The notes: generated by a model not told the origin, from the sequence alone. 64,000 nt of DNA from an uncultured Collinsella sp. (GCA_900758475.1 CAAERQ010000005.1:1-64000); one strand, 5' to 3'; positions 27,329 through 35,640 are shown, numbered from the stretch's first letter. Made by a program: numbers and translations.

Positions 27329-29004
27329 TGAAGGAGCTTTCCGAGGTCCTGCAGGATTGGGAGGCCGTGATCGGCCTGGAGATCCATACCGAGCTCACCG
27401 CACTCGATACCAAGATGTTCTGCAACTGCAAGCTCAGCCACGATGACGAGCCCAACGCAAACGTGTGCCCGGTGTGCCTGGGCCTGCCCGGCGCCCTGCC
27501 GGTGCCTAACAAGCGCGCCATCGAGAGCATCGTCAAGGCCGGCCTTGCCACCAACTGCGAGATCCAGCGTCACTCGATGTTCTACCGCAAGCACTACTTC
27601 TATCCCGACATGGCCAAGAACTTCCAGACCACGCAGGGTCCGGTCGCCTTTGCCATGTACGGTCACCTTGATCTGGATGTGACCGGTCGCGGTGCCGCCG
27701 AGCGCCCCGACTGCGCGTTTGGCGAGGCCGAGGCTCAGAGCCTGGCGAGCGCCTCGGCCAACGCCGAGGGCCTGTCCACGTCCATGACGTCGACCATGCG
27801 CGAGGGCAATCAGCGCGCCGGCCATCTGGCCAGCTACGACGCGTCCAACCTGCAGATGCCCGAGCGCCGCGAGGACGGTTCCTACACGGTGCCCATCCGC
27901 ATTCTGCGCATCCACATGGAGGAGGATGCCGCCAAGATGGTCCATGTGGGCGGCGCTGAGGGCCGCATTACCGCCGCGGCTGAGTCGCTCGTCGACTACA
28001 ACCGCTGCGGCACGCCTTTGATTGAGCTCGTGACTGAGCCCGATTTGCGTACGCCCGAGGAAGCGCGCCTGTTTATGGAAAAGCTCCGCCGCATCTTTGT
28101 GACGCTGGGCATTTCGGACTGCTCCATGGAGAAGGGTTCCATGCGCTGCGACGGCAACGTGTCGCTGCGTCGCCGTGGTGAGACCAAGCTGGGAACCAAG
28201 ACCGAGCTCAAGAATCTCAACTCGTTTAAGAGCCTGCATGACGGCCTTGCCTACGAGATCTGCCGCCAGGCCGAGGTGCTCGAGGAGGGCGGCATCATCT
28301 ATCAGGAGACCCGCCACTGGGAGCCCAGCCGCAAGCGCACCGTGGTCATGCGCGTTAAGGAGACGGCAGACGACTATCGTCTGTTCCCCGATCCCGATCT
28401 GGCGCCGTTCGATCTGGACGACGAGTTTATCGACCACTGCCGTGGCGAGATCCCCGAGCTGCCCGATGCCAAGCGCGTCCGTTTTGAGGCCGACTTTGGC
28501 ATTAAGGCGGCCGACGCCGAGCAGATTGCCGGCGACCCCGAGTTTGCCGAGTTCTTTGAGGCCGCCGCTGCCGATATGGCTGGCAAGGAGGCCCAGACGG
28601 TCGCAAACCTGCTGGTGAACGAGATGATCGCCTACCTTAAGGGCGCGGGCGTGTCGCTCGCCGAGTCCGGCATCGCGCCGGCTCAGGTGGCAGCGCTGGC
28701 TAAGCTGCTGGCGACCGATGCCATCAGCTCCAACCAAGCGCACGAGGTCTTTGAGGCCATGGCCCAGACCGGCGACGACCCCAATAAGATCGTCGACGAG
28801 CGTGGTATGCGTCAGGTGAGTGATGCCGGCGCGCTGCAGCCGATCGTGGACGAGGTGCTGGCAAACTGTGCCGATCAGGCGCAGCAGTATCGTGACGGCA
28901 ACCAGAAGGTCATCGGCTTTCTGGTGGGCCAGTGCATGAAGGCGAGCCGCGGCAAGGGCAACCCGAAGCTCTTCAACGAGTTGCTGAGAGCGTCGCTCTC
29001 GTAA
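27328..29004 (+). CDS. gatB: Aspartyl/glutamyl-tRNA amidotransferase subunit B
   Basis: A 558-residue kinase/transamidase subunit that phosphorylates and amidates the misacylated tRNA. It shows WEAVIGLEIHTEL, the zinc site C-x-C-x16-C-x2-C (CNCKLSH...NVCPVC), the FYPDM and LRIHMEEDAAK motifs, and the C-terminal helical and YqeY-like tail ending in GKGNPKLFNELL. It is longer than many GatB (about 475-500), owing to inserts around residues 110-150. A palindromic 143-bp element begins four bases after its stop. Confidence 0.97.
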   Translation: MKELSEVLQDWEAVIGLEIHTELTALDTKMFCNCKLSHDDEPNANVCPVCLGLPGALPVPNKRAIESIVKAGLATNCEIQRHSMFYRKHYFYPDMAKNFQTTQGPVAFAMYGHLDLDVTGRGAAERPDCAFGEAEAQSLASASANAEGLSTSMTSTMREGNQRAGHLASYDASNLQMPERREDGSYTVPIRILRIHMEEDAAKMVHVGGAEGRITAAAESLVDYNRCGTPLIELVTEPDLRTPEEARLFMEKLRRIFVTLGISDCSMEKGSMRCDGNVSLRRRGETKLGTKTELKNLNSFKSLHDGLAYEICRQAEVLEEGGIIYQETRHWEPSRKRTVVMRVKETADDYRLFPDPDLAPFDLDDEFIDHCRGEIPELPDAKRVRFEADFGIKAADAEQIAGDPEFAEFFEAAAADMAGKEAQTVANLLVNEMIAYLKGAGVSLAESGIAPAQVAALAKLLATDAISSNQAHEVFEAMAQTGDDPNKIVDERGMRQVSDAGALQPIVDEVLANCADQAQQYRDGNQKVIGFLVGQCMKASRGKGNPKLFNELLRASLS

Positions 29005-29007
29005 ACG

Positions 29008-29150
29008 GGAACCCGGGAGCCCCGGCAGGGCGGGTGCTTCCTCAAAATTTCGAACAGTCCTGCGCAAGACGAAGGCCACATTAAGTGGCCTTCTTTGCGT
29101 GCGGAACTCATTTTGAGCAAGCACCCGCCCTGCCGGGGCTCCCGGGTTCC
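29008..29150. repeat. 143-bp element with perfect 32-bp inverted arms and conserved core, copy 1
   Basis: Arms at 29008-29039 and 29119-29150 are perfect complements. The 79-bp core contains ACAGTCCTG, an inner hairpin with loop ATTAA (29071-29093, CAC-ATTAA-GTG top) and GTGCGGAACTC. The same layout and core motifs occur on the minus strand at 43598-43731. It starts 4 bp after the gatB stop. Confidence 0.85.
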
Positions 29151-29176
29151 GTGACGACTCGGCCGTTCGGGTCAGG
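29103..29176 (+). repeat. 74-bp direct repeat, unit 1 (right half of the palindromic element)
   Basis: Identical except for one base to 29235-29308, 132 bp downstream. It includes the right 32-bp arm of the element at 29008-29150 and the following CGTGACGACTCGGCCGTTCG. Confidence 0.9.
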
Positions 29177-29198
29177 TGGGGCTGAATTGAATAGAGTG

Positions 29199-29230
29199 AA
29201 TGGGCGTGCCGTCGGCGCGCCCATTGTTTT
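29199..29230 (+). terminator. Terminator after direct-repeat unit 1
   Basis: AATGGGCGTGCC pairs with GGCGCGCCCATT (one G-T pair), loop GTC, then GTTTT. Confidence 0.85.
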
Positions 29231-29234
29231 GAAG

Positions 29235-29308
29235 GGAACTCATTTTGAGCAAGCACCCGCCCTGCCGGGGCTCCCAGGTTCCGTGACGACTCGGCCGTTC
29301 GGGTCAGG
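29235..29308 (+). repeat. 74-bp direct repeat, unit 2
   Basis: Second copy of 29103-29176 with one change (A for G within the arm). It lacks the left arm and inner hairpin and again precedes a terminator hairpin. Confidence 0.9.
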
Positions 29309-29329
29309 CGGGCTGAATGGAATTTGGTG

Positions 29330-29360
29330 AATGAGGGCGCCGTTGGCGCCCTCATTCTTT
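29330..29360 (+). terminator. Terminator after direct-repeat unit 2
   Basis: AATGAGGGCGCC pairs perfectly with GGCGCCCTCATT, loop GTT, then CTTT. Confidence 0.85.
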
Positions 29361-29375
29361 ATGGATGTTGAAAAC

Positions 29376-29555
29376 GAAGGTGAATACTTTTCCGCGAAGT
29401 GAACGACCTATTATTGACCCCTGAAACATCAACACTTTTCTGGCTCGGTTTCCTGCGGTTTTGTCGAGTGTTTCCTGCGGTTTTGCTGCGAAAAAATGTG
29501 GATGCTTCGGGGGTCCAATTTTGCTCGTTCACTTCGCGGAAAACCATTCACCTTC
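29376..29555. repeat. 180-bp palindromic element
   Basis: The outer arms (29376-29406 and 29525-29555) are about 31 bp with a few mismatches. Inner arms (ATTGACCCCTGAAACATCAA and its near-complement) continue the pairing. The centre holds a tandem GTTTCCTGCGGTTTTG repeat. No protein is encoded. Confidence 0.75.
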
Positions 29556-29670
29556 AATTTGCTGGAGAGGGGAGGGCTCCCTCTTTGGCGTCACGGATGT
29601 ACATCGCGGCGGGCGGATCGCCAGAAGCCGGCTGCTCCGTATCTTAAGATTTCCAAAAAGTTAACCTTTG

Positions 29671-29699
29671 TTGACCTTAATAGTTAGATAAACTAAACT
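29671..29699 (+). promoter_or_regulatory. Promoter of the small protein / P-type ATPase operon
   Basis: TTGACC (29671-29676), a 17-bp spacer and TAAACT (29694-29699). The spacer and -10 contain a TAGTT...AACTA dyad that could be a regulator site. Confidence 0.55.
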
Positions 29700-29786
29700 A
29701 TTTTCCAAAAGTGTGCTCGAGCAAACTTATTTACTCGGGTGCTGAGGCACCGTGCCGCGTCTAATGCGGCAAAAGGGAGAAGCAAC

Positions 29787-30032
29787 ATGAAGAAGTCGAC
29801 GTTTAACACCCTGCTTGTCGGTGGCGGTTTTCTGCTTGGTACGGCCGGCATCAAGCTGCTTACCAGCGCTCCGGTCAAGAATGCCTGCGTGCAGGGCATC
29901 GCGTGCGGTATGCGCGTCAAGAACTGCTACCAGGACATGGTCGAGCAGGCCAAGGCCAATGTCGATGACATGGTTGCCGAGGCTGCCTACATCACCCAGA
30001 GCGAGTCCGCTGCAGACAAGGCAGCCGAGTAG
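29787..30032 (+). CDS. Small protein encoded ahead of a P-type ATPase (DUF6110-like)
   Basis: An 81-residue protein with a hydrophobic N-terminus (TLLVGGGFLLGTAGIKLLTS) and an amphipathic, acidic C-terminal helix. It resembles small Coriobacteriia proteins of the DUF6110 type that sit beside heavy-metal ATPases; this family name is from memory. AAAGGGAGAAG precedes ATG 29787. It ends 18 bp before the ATPase gene, so the two are co-transcribed. Two cysteines (NACVQGIACG) and another (KNCYQ) could bind metal, which would fit an accessory or chaperone role, but this is inference. Confidence 0.65.
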   Translation: MKKSTFNTLLVGGGFLLGTAGIKLLTSAPVKNACVQGIACGMRVKNCYQDMVEQAKANVDDMVAEAAYITQSESAADKAAE

Positions 30033-30050
30033 CGCTCCTAGGCACAAACT

Positions 30051-32126
30051 ATGAGATTCTCGATTATTAGCGAGATCCCCGGCAGGACCCGTCTTCAATT
30101 GGCGGGTCCTGTGCCAGAGAGTGATCTCGATGCACTTCTTAAGCTCAGCGGCGATATTGACGGCGTGCACAAGGTGCGCGTTTATGGCCGTATTGGCCAG
30201 ATGGCGCTCGAATATGACGAGCAATGTCGTGCGGGCGTGCTCGACGCCTTGGGTGCGCTCGATGCCCAGGCCATTGCCGACGCAAAGACGGGTTACGTGA
30301 TGCAGCTTGAGCCACGCAAGCACAAGCTCGTTATGGATCTTGCCACACTTATCGGCGCCCACTACGCGCGCCGCTGGTTCCTGCCTACGCCTCTGCGTGC
30401 GGTGTTTGTCGTGGCCGGTTACATGACCTTTTTGCGCGCCGCTCTCCACGAGCTCGCGCAACCGTGTCTGACCGTCCCCGTGCTCGATGCCTCGGCCATT
30501 GGCATCTCGTTTGTTAAGCGCGACGTCAATACCGCGGGCCAGACGATGTTCCTGCTCAACGTGGGCGAGTTGCTCGAGGACTACACGCGCGCCATGAGCG
30601 AAAACGAGCTCATCAACTCGCTGCTCGATGTGCCCGACAAGGCGCAAAAGGTCGTCGGCGACACCGAGGTAAGCGTTGCCGCGACCGAGCTTGAGCCCGG
30701 CGATCTTGTCGCCGTGCGCACTGGCATGTCCATTTGCATCGACGGTGTTGTCGAGCAGGGGAGCGCTATGGTCAACCAGGCGACCCTGACCGGCGAGCCG
30801 CTTGCCGTCGAGCGCAGCGCAGGCGACGACGTGTTCGCCGGCACCGTCGTGGAAGATGGCAGCATCTTGGTGCACGTGCGCGCCAATACGGCGCAAACCA
30901 AACTGCGCTCAATCGTCTCGCTCGTGCAGACGGCCGACTCGCTCAAGTCCGAGGGCCAGTCGCATATGGAAGACCTTGCCAACAAGATCGTCCCGTGGAA
31001 CTTCCTGCTCGCGGGCCTGGTTGCGCTTACCACCCGCAGCCTCATCAAGACCTCAGCGGCACTGATGGTCGACTACTCGTGCGCACTCAAGCTCACGGGT
31101 TCCGTTGCTGTCATGACTGCCATGAGCGATGCTGCCAAGATGGGCGTCATGGTCAAGGGCGCGAAGTACTTTGAGTCGTTTGCCAAGGCCGATACCATCG
31201 TGTTTGATAAGACCGGCACGCTCACCGAGGCGCAGCCGCGTCTTGCCTGCGTGCTCACCACCGATGGCTGGAGCGAGGACGAGGTTCTGCGCCTTTCCGC
31301 CTGCTTAGAGGAGCATTTCCCGCATCCGGTGGCACGCGCCGTGGTCAATGCGGCACGCGAGCGCGAGCTCGAGCATCGCGAGCGCCATGCTGCCGTCGAG
31401 TACATCGTGGCGCACGGCATCGCTTCGTCCATTGAAGGGCGTCGCGCCATCATCGGTTCCGCGCACTTTGTATTTGAGGACGAGGGTGCGCAGCTCGAGT
31501 CCGACATCAAGGAGCAAATCGAGTTCCAGGTGCAGGGCTTGTCGCCGTTGTATCTGGCGGTCGACGGCACGGTCGTGGGCGTGCTCGGCATCGAGGATCC
31601 GCTCAAGCCCGGGGTCCGCGAGGCCATCGCCGACCTGCATGCGCTTGGCGTCAAGCATGTCGTTATGCTCACGGGCGACTCCGAGCGCACGGCCGAGCGC
31701 ATTGCGCGAGAGGCAGGGGTCGACGAGTTTAAGGCCGAGCTGCTGCCCGAGGACAAGTACGCTTATGTGGAGCACATTAAGAGCGAGGGGCGCCATGTTG
31801 CCATGGTGGGCGACGGCGTCAACGATTCGCCGGCGCTCGGTTTGGCCGACGTGGGCCTGGCGATGGGTGGCGGAAGCGACATCGCCAAGGAGGTCGCCGA
31901 TATCATCCTGACTGATACGGATCTCGCCGCGATCGTGCGCCTGCGCCGCATGAGCCAGGGCCTCGTTGATCGTCTGACGAGCTCCTACTCTAAGGTGATG
32001 CTCACCAACTCAGCGCTCCTGGCGCTGGGCATTACCGGCGCGATTACCCCGCAGGCGTCGTCGTTGCTGCACAATGGCTCGACGATTGCCTACAGCCTGA
32101 GCAACGCGAAAGCGTATCTTCGTTAG
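30051..32126 (+). CDS. P1B-like heavy-metal-translocating P-type ATPase with non-canonical SCA motif
   Basis: A 691-residue transport ATPase. It has the phosphorylation motif DKTGT (Asp386), TGEP, an HP motif (FPHPVARAV) typical of P1B pumps, and GDGVNDSPAL. The N-terminus has a degenerate HMA-like fold without the CxxC pair. In the membrane metal-binding helix the usual CPC/CPH/SPC is replaced by YSCAL (Cys344, no proline). The transported metal therefore cannot be predicted. It follows a small protein gene by 18 bp and ends before a terminator (32146-32192). Some Coriobacteriia and Firmicutes pumps of this sort sit with DUF6110 proteins (recollection). Confidence 0.88.
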   Translation: MRFSIISEIPGRTRLQLAGPVPESDLDALLKLSGDIDGVHKVRVYGRIGQMALEYDEQCRAGVLDALGALDAQAIADAKTGYVMQLEPRKHKLVMDLATLIGAHYARRWFLPTPLRAVFVVAGYMTFLRAALHELAQPCLTVPVLDASAIGISFVKRDVNTAGQTMFLLNVGELLEDYTRAMSENELINSLLDVPDKAQKVVGDTEVSVAATELEPGDLVAVRTGMSICIDGVVEQGSAMVNQATLTGEPLAVERSAGDDVFAGTVVEDGSILVHVRANTAQTKLRSIVSLVQTADSLKSEGQSHMEDLANKIVPWNFLLAGLVALTTRSLIKTSAALMVDYSCALKLTGSVAVMTAMSDAAKMGVMVKGAKYFESFAKADTIVFDKTGTLTEAQPRLACVLTTDGWSEDEVLRLSACLEEHFPHPVARAVVNAARERELEHRERHAAVEYIVAHGIASSIEGRRAIIGSAHFVFEDEGAQLESDIKEQIEFQVQGLSPLYLAVDGTVVGVLGIEDPLKPGVREAIADLHALGVKHVVMLTGDSERTAERIAREAGVDEFKAELLPEDKYAYVEHIKSEGRHVAMVGDGVNDSPALGLADVGLAMGGGSDIAKEVADIILTDTDLAAIVRLRRMSQGLVDRLTSSYSKVMLTNSALLALGITGAITPQASSLLHNGSTIAYSLSNAKAYLR

Positions 32127-32145
32127 GGTTTTCGATTGAGCTTAT

Positions 32146-32192
32146 GGCCTGCATTCGGGCGGTACCGCAACCGCCAGGGTGCAGGCCTTTTT
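32146..32192 (+). terminator. Terminator of the P-type ATPase operon
   Basis: GGCCTGCA (32146-32153) pairs with TGCAGGCC (32180-32187), followed by TTTTT. An inner GGCGGT/ACCGCC pairing extends the stem. Confidence 0.88.
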
Positions 32193-32625
32193 AGGCAAGT
32201 GCAGCTTTGATGGCGGGGACTTCGGTGAGCTGCTCGGCTGCCTTTTCGTTGGAGCTGTCGAGTGCTGCCAGACTGCGGTAGACCCACTCGTTGACCTGGG
32301 TGTTCTTGACGCCTGCGGTCTGCATGAGGGCGCCTACCTCGCGGATTGCTGCGAGCAAGTCGGCTTTGGGACCCGCGAGCTCGACCTCGATGCCGTGGTA
32401 GGCGGACACGCCGCGGTTCTCACTCACGTGGTCGATAAAGCTCTCGACGGTCTCGAGCTGCTGGGCGAGAGCAACATCATCGTCGGCGTCCAGCGCGACG
32501 AGTGCGTTCGATACTGTGAGGGCGGGATGCCCGCAGGGGACAAAGCCCTCGATGACATCCATAGCTTCGGTAATGGTTGAGCCCAGGCCTGCGAGGGCAT
32601 TGACGAGTTGCTGCTTGGTATCCAT
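32191..32625 (-). CDS. Conserved-looking protein of unknown function (144 aa)
   Basis: An acidic, largely helical 144-residue protein beginning MDTKQQLVNALAGLGSTITE. AAAGGA lies before its ATG (32625). Candidate landmarks are VPCGHPALTVSNALVALDAD and GVSAYHGIEVELAGPKADLL. No family is recognised and no signal peptide or membrane helix is seen. It is divergent from the tmRNA gene and convergent with the ATPase operon, whose terminator overlaps its stop codon. The open frame continues upstream into the tmRNA gene, but that extension is an artefact. Confidence 0.65.
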   Translation of the reverse strand: MDTKQQLVNALAGLGSTITEAMDVIEGFVPCGHPALTVSNALVALDADDDVALAQQLETVESFIDHVSENRGVSAYHGIEVELAGPKADLLAAIREVGALMQTAGVKNTQVNEWVYRSLAALDSSNEKAAEQLTEVPAIKAALA

Positions 32626-32757
32626 AACGGTCCTTTCGACGGGTCGATTGTGCTTGGCGAAAATATACGTGACGCGATTGGTGGCAAAAGTGCGAAGTGC
32701 AGCGCACATTGGGGTCTTCACAGCTCGTGCATAGAACAGCTGTCCGCTTTCAGAACG

Positions 32758-32766
32758 TGGTAAGAT
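32758..32766 (+). promoter_or_regulatory. Extended -10 promoter of the tmRNA gene
   Basis: TG-n-TAAGAT at 32758-32766 with a weak -35. Transcription would start near 32774 and give a roughly 90-nt leader with a TTGGGTA-CTCG-TGCCCAA hairpin before the mature 5' end. Confidence 0.5.
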
Positions 32767-32862
32767 AACACTCCACAAGCGGGGCTCGCCCCGTATGTTC
32801 CTTGAAAAGTCGACGGGTGTTGGGTACTCGTGCCCAATGCCATCCAGACTTTCCCGACATTC

Positions 32863-33226
32863 GGGGGCGACTGGTTTCGACACGATAGCTCTGAGAGAGG
32901 AAGCAAGCCGAGGTCTCCTCGCCTCGTTAAACAGGGGTACCGTCAAATTGAATTGACAACAACTCTTCTTTTGAGCCTATGGCTCTCGCTGCTTAGTTTA
33001 TAGCGGCGCGTCAACCCGGTGATTTCCCCGACACCGGCGCGACGTCATTTTAGGGGAATGCTCCCGCGCACGTAATCGGTATGGCGCGGGCTAAGACCGA
33101 ACCGGTCGGGATGCCGCGAGCGTGTCGCTGCGCGCAAAGCGTCCGAGACTAAATCAGCGACTGAGCTTGGAGATGCCAATCAGGGGGCTTTCGTGGACCG
33201 GAGTTCGATTCTCCGCGCCTCCACCA
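32863..33226 (+). ncRNA. ssrA: Transfer-messenger RNA (tmRNA)
   Basis: A 364-nt one-piece tmRNA that rescues stalled ribosomes with SmpB. The 5' end GGGGGCGACTGGTTTCGACA and 3' end GGAGTTCGATTCTCCGCGCC-TCCACCA form the tRNA-like acceptor and T arm, and the CCA is encoded. The 7-bp acceptor pairs GGGGGCG with CGCCTCC (one G-T). The tag reading frame ends ...SFEPMALAA followed by TAG at 32994-32996. The frame is open from GAC at 32955, giving a probable tag DNNSSFEPMALAA; the exact resume codon is inferred. Pseudoknot-rich sequence follows. A terminator closes the gene at 33237-33268. Confidence 0.97.
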
Positions 33227-33236
33227 ATCGTTACAG

Positions 33237-33268
33237 GCAGGTAGAGAAGTGTCTCTACCTGCTTTTTT
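33237..33268 (+). terminator. Rho-independent terminator of ssrA
   Basis: An 11-bp stem GCAGGTAGAGA with its complement, loop AGTG, then six T. Confidence 0.95.
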
Positions 33269-33283
33269 ATTACATATAGATAC

Positions 33284-33300
33284 CGCGGAGAATCGAACTC
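33284..33300. repeat. Inverted 17-bp copy of the tmRNA T arm
   Basis: CGCGGAGAATCGAACTC is the exact reverse complement of 33201-33217, the T-arm end of ssrA, and lies 58 bp beyond the tmRNA 3' end. It may be a remnant of past integration, or part of a larger repeat. Confidence 0.6.
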
Positions 33301-33344
33301 TACGCAGGGCGCGGGCGTTAAGAAAACGCCTCAGTGACGCAGAG

Positions 33345-33555
33345 TGGGATGTACTTTCCCAATGGCAGCCCAGGCGGAAAGTCCATCCCGGAATCCGCGC
33401 TCAGACTGGGACACAGTTTCCGGATGACGCCGCAAGCGGAAAGCGCATCCCGGAATCTAAGCTCGGAATGGGATGCATTTTCCGGATGGCGCCTCAAGCG
33501 GAAACTGCAACCCGGAATCGCCCCTCAGAACGGGACGTGCTTTCCGCCAGCCGCT
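33345..33555. repeat. 62-bp tandem repeat array (about 3.4 units)
   Basis: Units start at 33345, 33407, 33469 and 33531 (partial). Each begins (T/C)GGGA, contains TTTCC...GCGGAAA and, in the three full units, CCCGGAAT. Within a unit GGGATG-ACTTTCC pairs with GGAAAGT-CATCCC, so each unit can fold as a hairpin. The 62-bp period is not a multiple of three, which argues against coding. Confidence 0.85.
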
Positions 33556-33639
33556 CCGTCCTCCTCAACTCAAAACCTATGCGCCCTCCATTCCAAAACT
33601 GGGTAGAAGAAAGCCAAAACGCAATCGCAGGAGGTCAAT

Positions 33640-34518
33640 ATGACTGCAGAAGATAAGGCAAAGAACGCCGGCAAGGTCGCGCTCGTTCTGGAGGGCGGCA
33701 GCTTCCGCGGGCAATTTACCGCCGGCGTGCTCGACGTTCTCATGGAGGCCGGCGTCGAGATTCCGGCGGTATATGGCGTATCGGCCGGCGCCCTCAACGG
33801 CGTAAACTACAAGTCGCACCAGATCGGCCGTGCCAACCGCATCAACCTGGCTTTCTGCAACGACAACCGCTTCATGGGCGCCGCATCGTTTGCGTCCACG
33901 GGCTCCATCGTGGGTTACGACTTTATCTTCAACGATGTCCAGGACCGCCTGGACCCCTTCGACAACGAAACGTTCGACGCGAGCCCCATCGAGATGTACG
34001 CCGTCGCGACGGACATGCTCTTTGGAACCGCCACGTACCTGCCGGTCAAAAGCGCCGTACTTGACCTTGACGCCGTGCGCGCCTCGACGTCACTGCCGCT
34101 GGTGACGCCGCCGGTCGAGATAGACGGGCACAAATACGTTGACGGCGGCGTAGCCGATTCGGTTCCTATCGAGCATGTGCTGGAGGAAGCGGGCTTCAAT
34201 CGCGCGGTTGTCATTGTCACGCAGGACCGCTCGTACGAGAAAAAGCCCTACGAGTTTATGCCCGCCGCACGTGCTCGCTATGCCGACTACCCCTACCTGC
34301 TCGAGGCTATCGAGACGCGCCACGACCGCTATAACATCCAGCGCATGCACCTGTGGAAGTATGAGCGCGAGGGCCGTGCGTTGGTCGTTGCTCCGCAAAA
34401 GCCGGTCGAGGTCGGCCACGTTGAGCACGATCCGGCAAAGCTCCTCGACCTGTATATTCAGGGCCGCCAGGAGGCAAAGCGATTGCTGGGAGATATCGAG
34501 GCGTTTGTCGAGCGCTAG
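33640..34518 (+). CDS. Patatin-like phospholipase
   Basis: A 292-residue esterase of the patatin/RssA type. It has the oxyanion loop GGSFRGQF, the nucleophile elbow GVSAG and the catalytic Asp motif VDGGVADS, forming the Ser-Asp dyad. Such enzymes hydrolyse acyl chains from lipids in the cytosol or at the membrane. The last 90 residues match the bacterial patatin DUF6363-type tail in general feel only. GCAGGAGG precedes ATG 33640. It stands alone between the tandem repeat and the rplM promoter. Confidence 0.92.
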   Translation: MTAEDKAKNAGKVALVLEGGSFRGQFTAGVLDVLMEAGVEIPAVYGVSAGALNGVNYKSHQIGRANRINLAFCNDNRFMGAASFASTGSIVGYDFIFNDVQDRLDPFDNETFDASPIEMYAVATDMLFGTATYLPVKSAVLDLDAVRASTSLPLVTPPVEIDGHKYVDGGVADSVPIEHVLEEAGFNRAVVIVTQDRSYEKKPYEFMPAARARYADYPYLLEAIETRHDRYNIQRMHLWKYEREGRALVVAPQKPVEVGHVEHDPAKLLDLYIQGRQEAKRLLGDIEAFVER

Positions 34519-34581
34519 CGTCGCGACGTCATGACCCATGGACGACATGTGCAGAAACTCTGGTCGGAACCAAAATACCTG

Positions 34582-34609
34582 TTGACTCGGGCGGCGAGCG
34601 GGGTAATAT
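34582..34609 (+). promoter_or_regulatory. Promoter of the rplM-rpsI operon
   Basis: TTGACT (34582-34587), a 16-bp spacer and TAATAT (34604-34609), giving a leader of about 60 nt. The leader contains CAGAG...CTCTG. L13 autoregulatory leaders are known in other bacteria; no match is claimed here. Confidence 0.65.
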
Positions 34610-34675
34610 GGACGGGTTACTTGCAGAGCCCCGTGAATCTCTGTAACAACACGTACTGTACATGGAGGAGTCTAA

Positions 34676-35119
34676 GTGATTTCGAAATCGACTCACTACG
34701 CCAAGCAGGGCGAGGTCCAGCGCAACTGGGTTCTCGTCGACGCCGATGGTGCTGTCCTGGGCCGTCTTGCCACCCAGATTGCAATGATCCTGCGCGGTAA
34801 GAACAAGCCCCAGTTCACGCCCAACAGCGACTGCGGCGACTTCGTTGTCGTCATCAACGCCGATAAGGTCCAGCTTACCGGTAACAAGGCCGACACGAAG
34901 ACCTATTATCGCCACAGCGGCTACAACGGCGGCCTCAAGGCTGAGAGCTTCCGCCAGGCTATGGAGAAGCATCCGGAGAAGGTCATCGAGCGCGCCGTTC
35001 GCGGCATGCTGCCCAAGACCACCCTCGGCCGTGCCCAGATGACCAAGCTTAAGGTCTACGCTGGTGCCGAGCATCCGCACGCTGCCCAGAACCCCACGAA
35101 GATTGAGCTGGAGGCTTAA
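34676..35119 (+). CDS. rplM: 50S ribosomal protein L13
   Basis: A 147-residue protein of the early 50S assembly set. It shows [16 protein letters not shown] near the start, the [12 protein letters not shown] strand, [12 protein letters not shown] and the [14 protein letters not shown] motif. It starts at GTG 34676 with GGAGGAG upstream. rpsI follows 2 bp after its stop, the standard rplM-rpsI operon. Confidence 0.98.
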   Translation: MISKSTHYAKQGEVQRNWVLVDADGAVLGRLATQIAMILRGKNKPQFTPNSDCGDFVVVINADKVQLTGNKADTKTYYRHSGYNGGLKAESFRQAMEKHPEKVIERAVRGMLPKTTLGRAQMTKLKVYAGAEHPHAAQNPTKIELEA

Positions 35120-35121
35120 AG

Positions 35122-35517
<396 letters not shown>

Positions 35518-35548
35518 GGTTTTATCTCCTTACGAGATACAATGTACA

Positions 35549-35590
35549 AGCGGGGCCTGCCGATTGCTCGGCGGGTCCCGCTTTTCTTTT
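35549..35590 (+). terminator. Terminator of rplM-rpsI
   Basis: An AAGCGGGG-rich stem pairs with TCCCGCTT across a TTGC loop, followed by TTCTTTTTC. Confidence 0.88.
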
Positions 35591-35640
35591 TCGACTAGGG
35601 TGGGCGACTGCGTTTTGCCCACTTGGGAAGGAGCGATCCT

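Noticed and set aside
27217..29355. Long antisense open frame of 712 codons opposite gatB
   Set aside because: It is the mirror of a high-GC coding gene; it runs through the direct repeats after gatB and has no ribosome site or recognisable domain.
32626..32946. Upstream extension of the 144-aa minus-strand protein into the tmRNA gene
   Set aside because: The extension covers ssrA and its promoter; AAAGGA before ATG 32625 marks the true start.
33345..33555. CRISPR array behind the tmRNA gene
   Set aside because: The 62-bp units are contiguous with no unique spacers, and no cas genes are present.
33249..33656. 135-codon open frame across the 62-bp repeat array
   Set aside because: The repeat period is not a multiple of three, so the repeats are read in different frames. 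The frame has no ribosome site and includes the tmRNA terminator.
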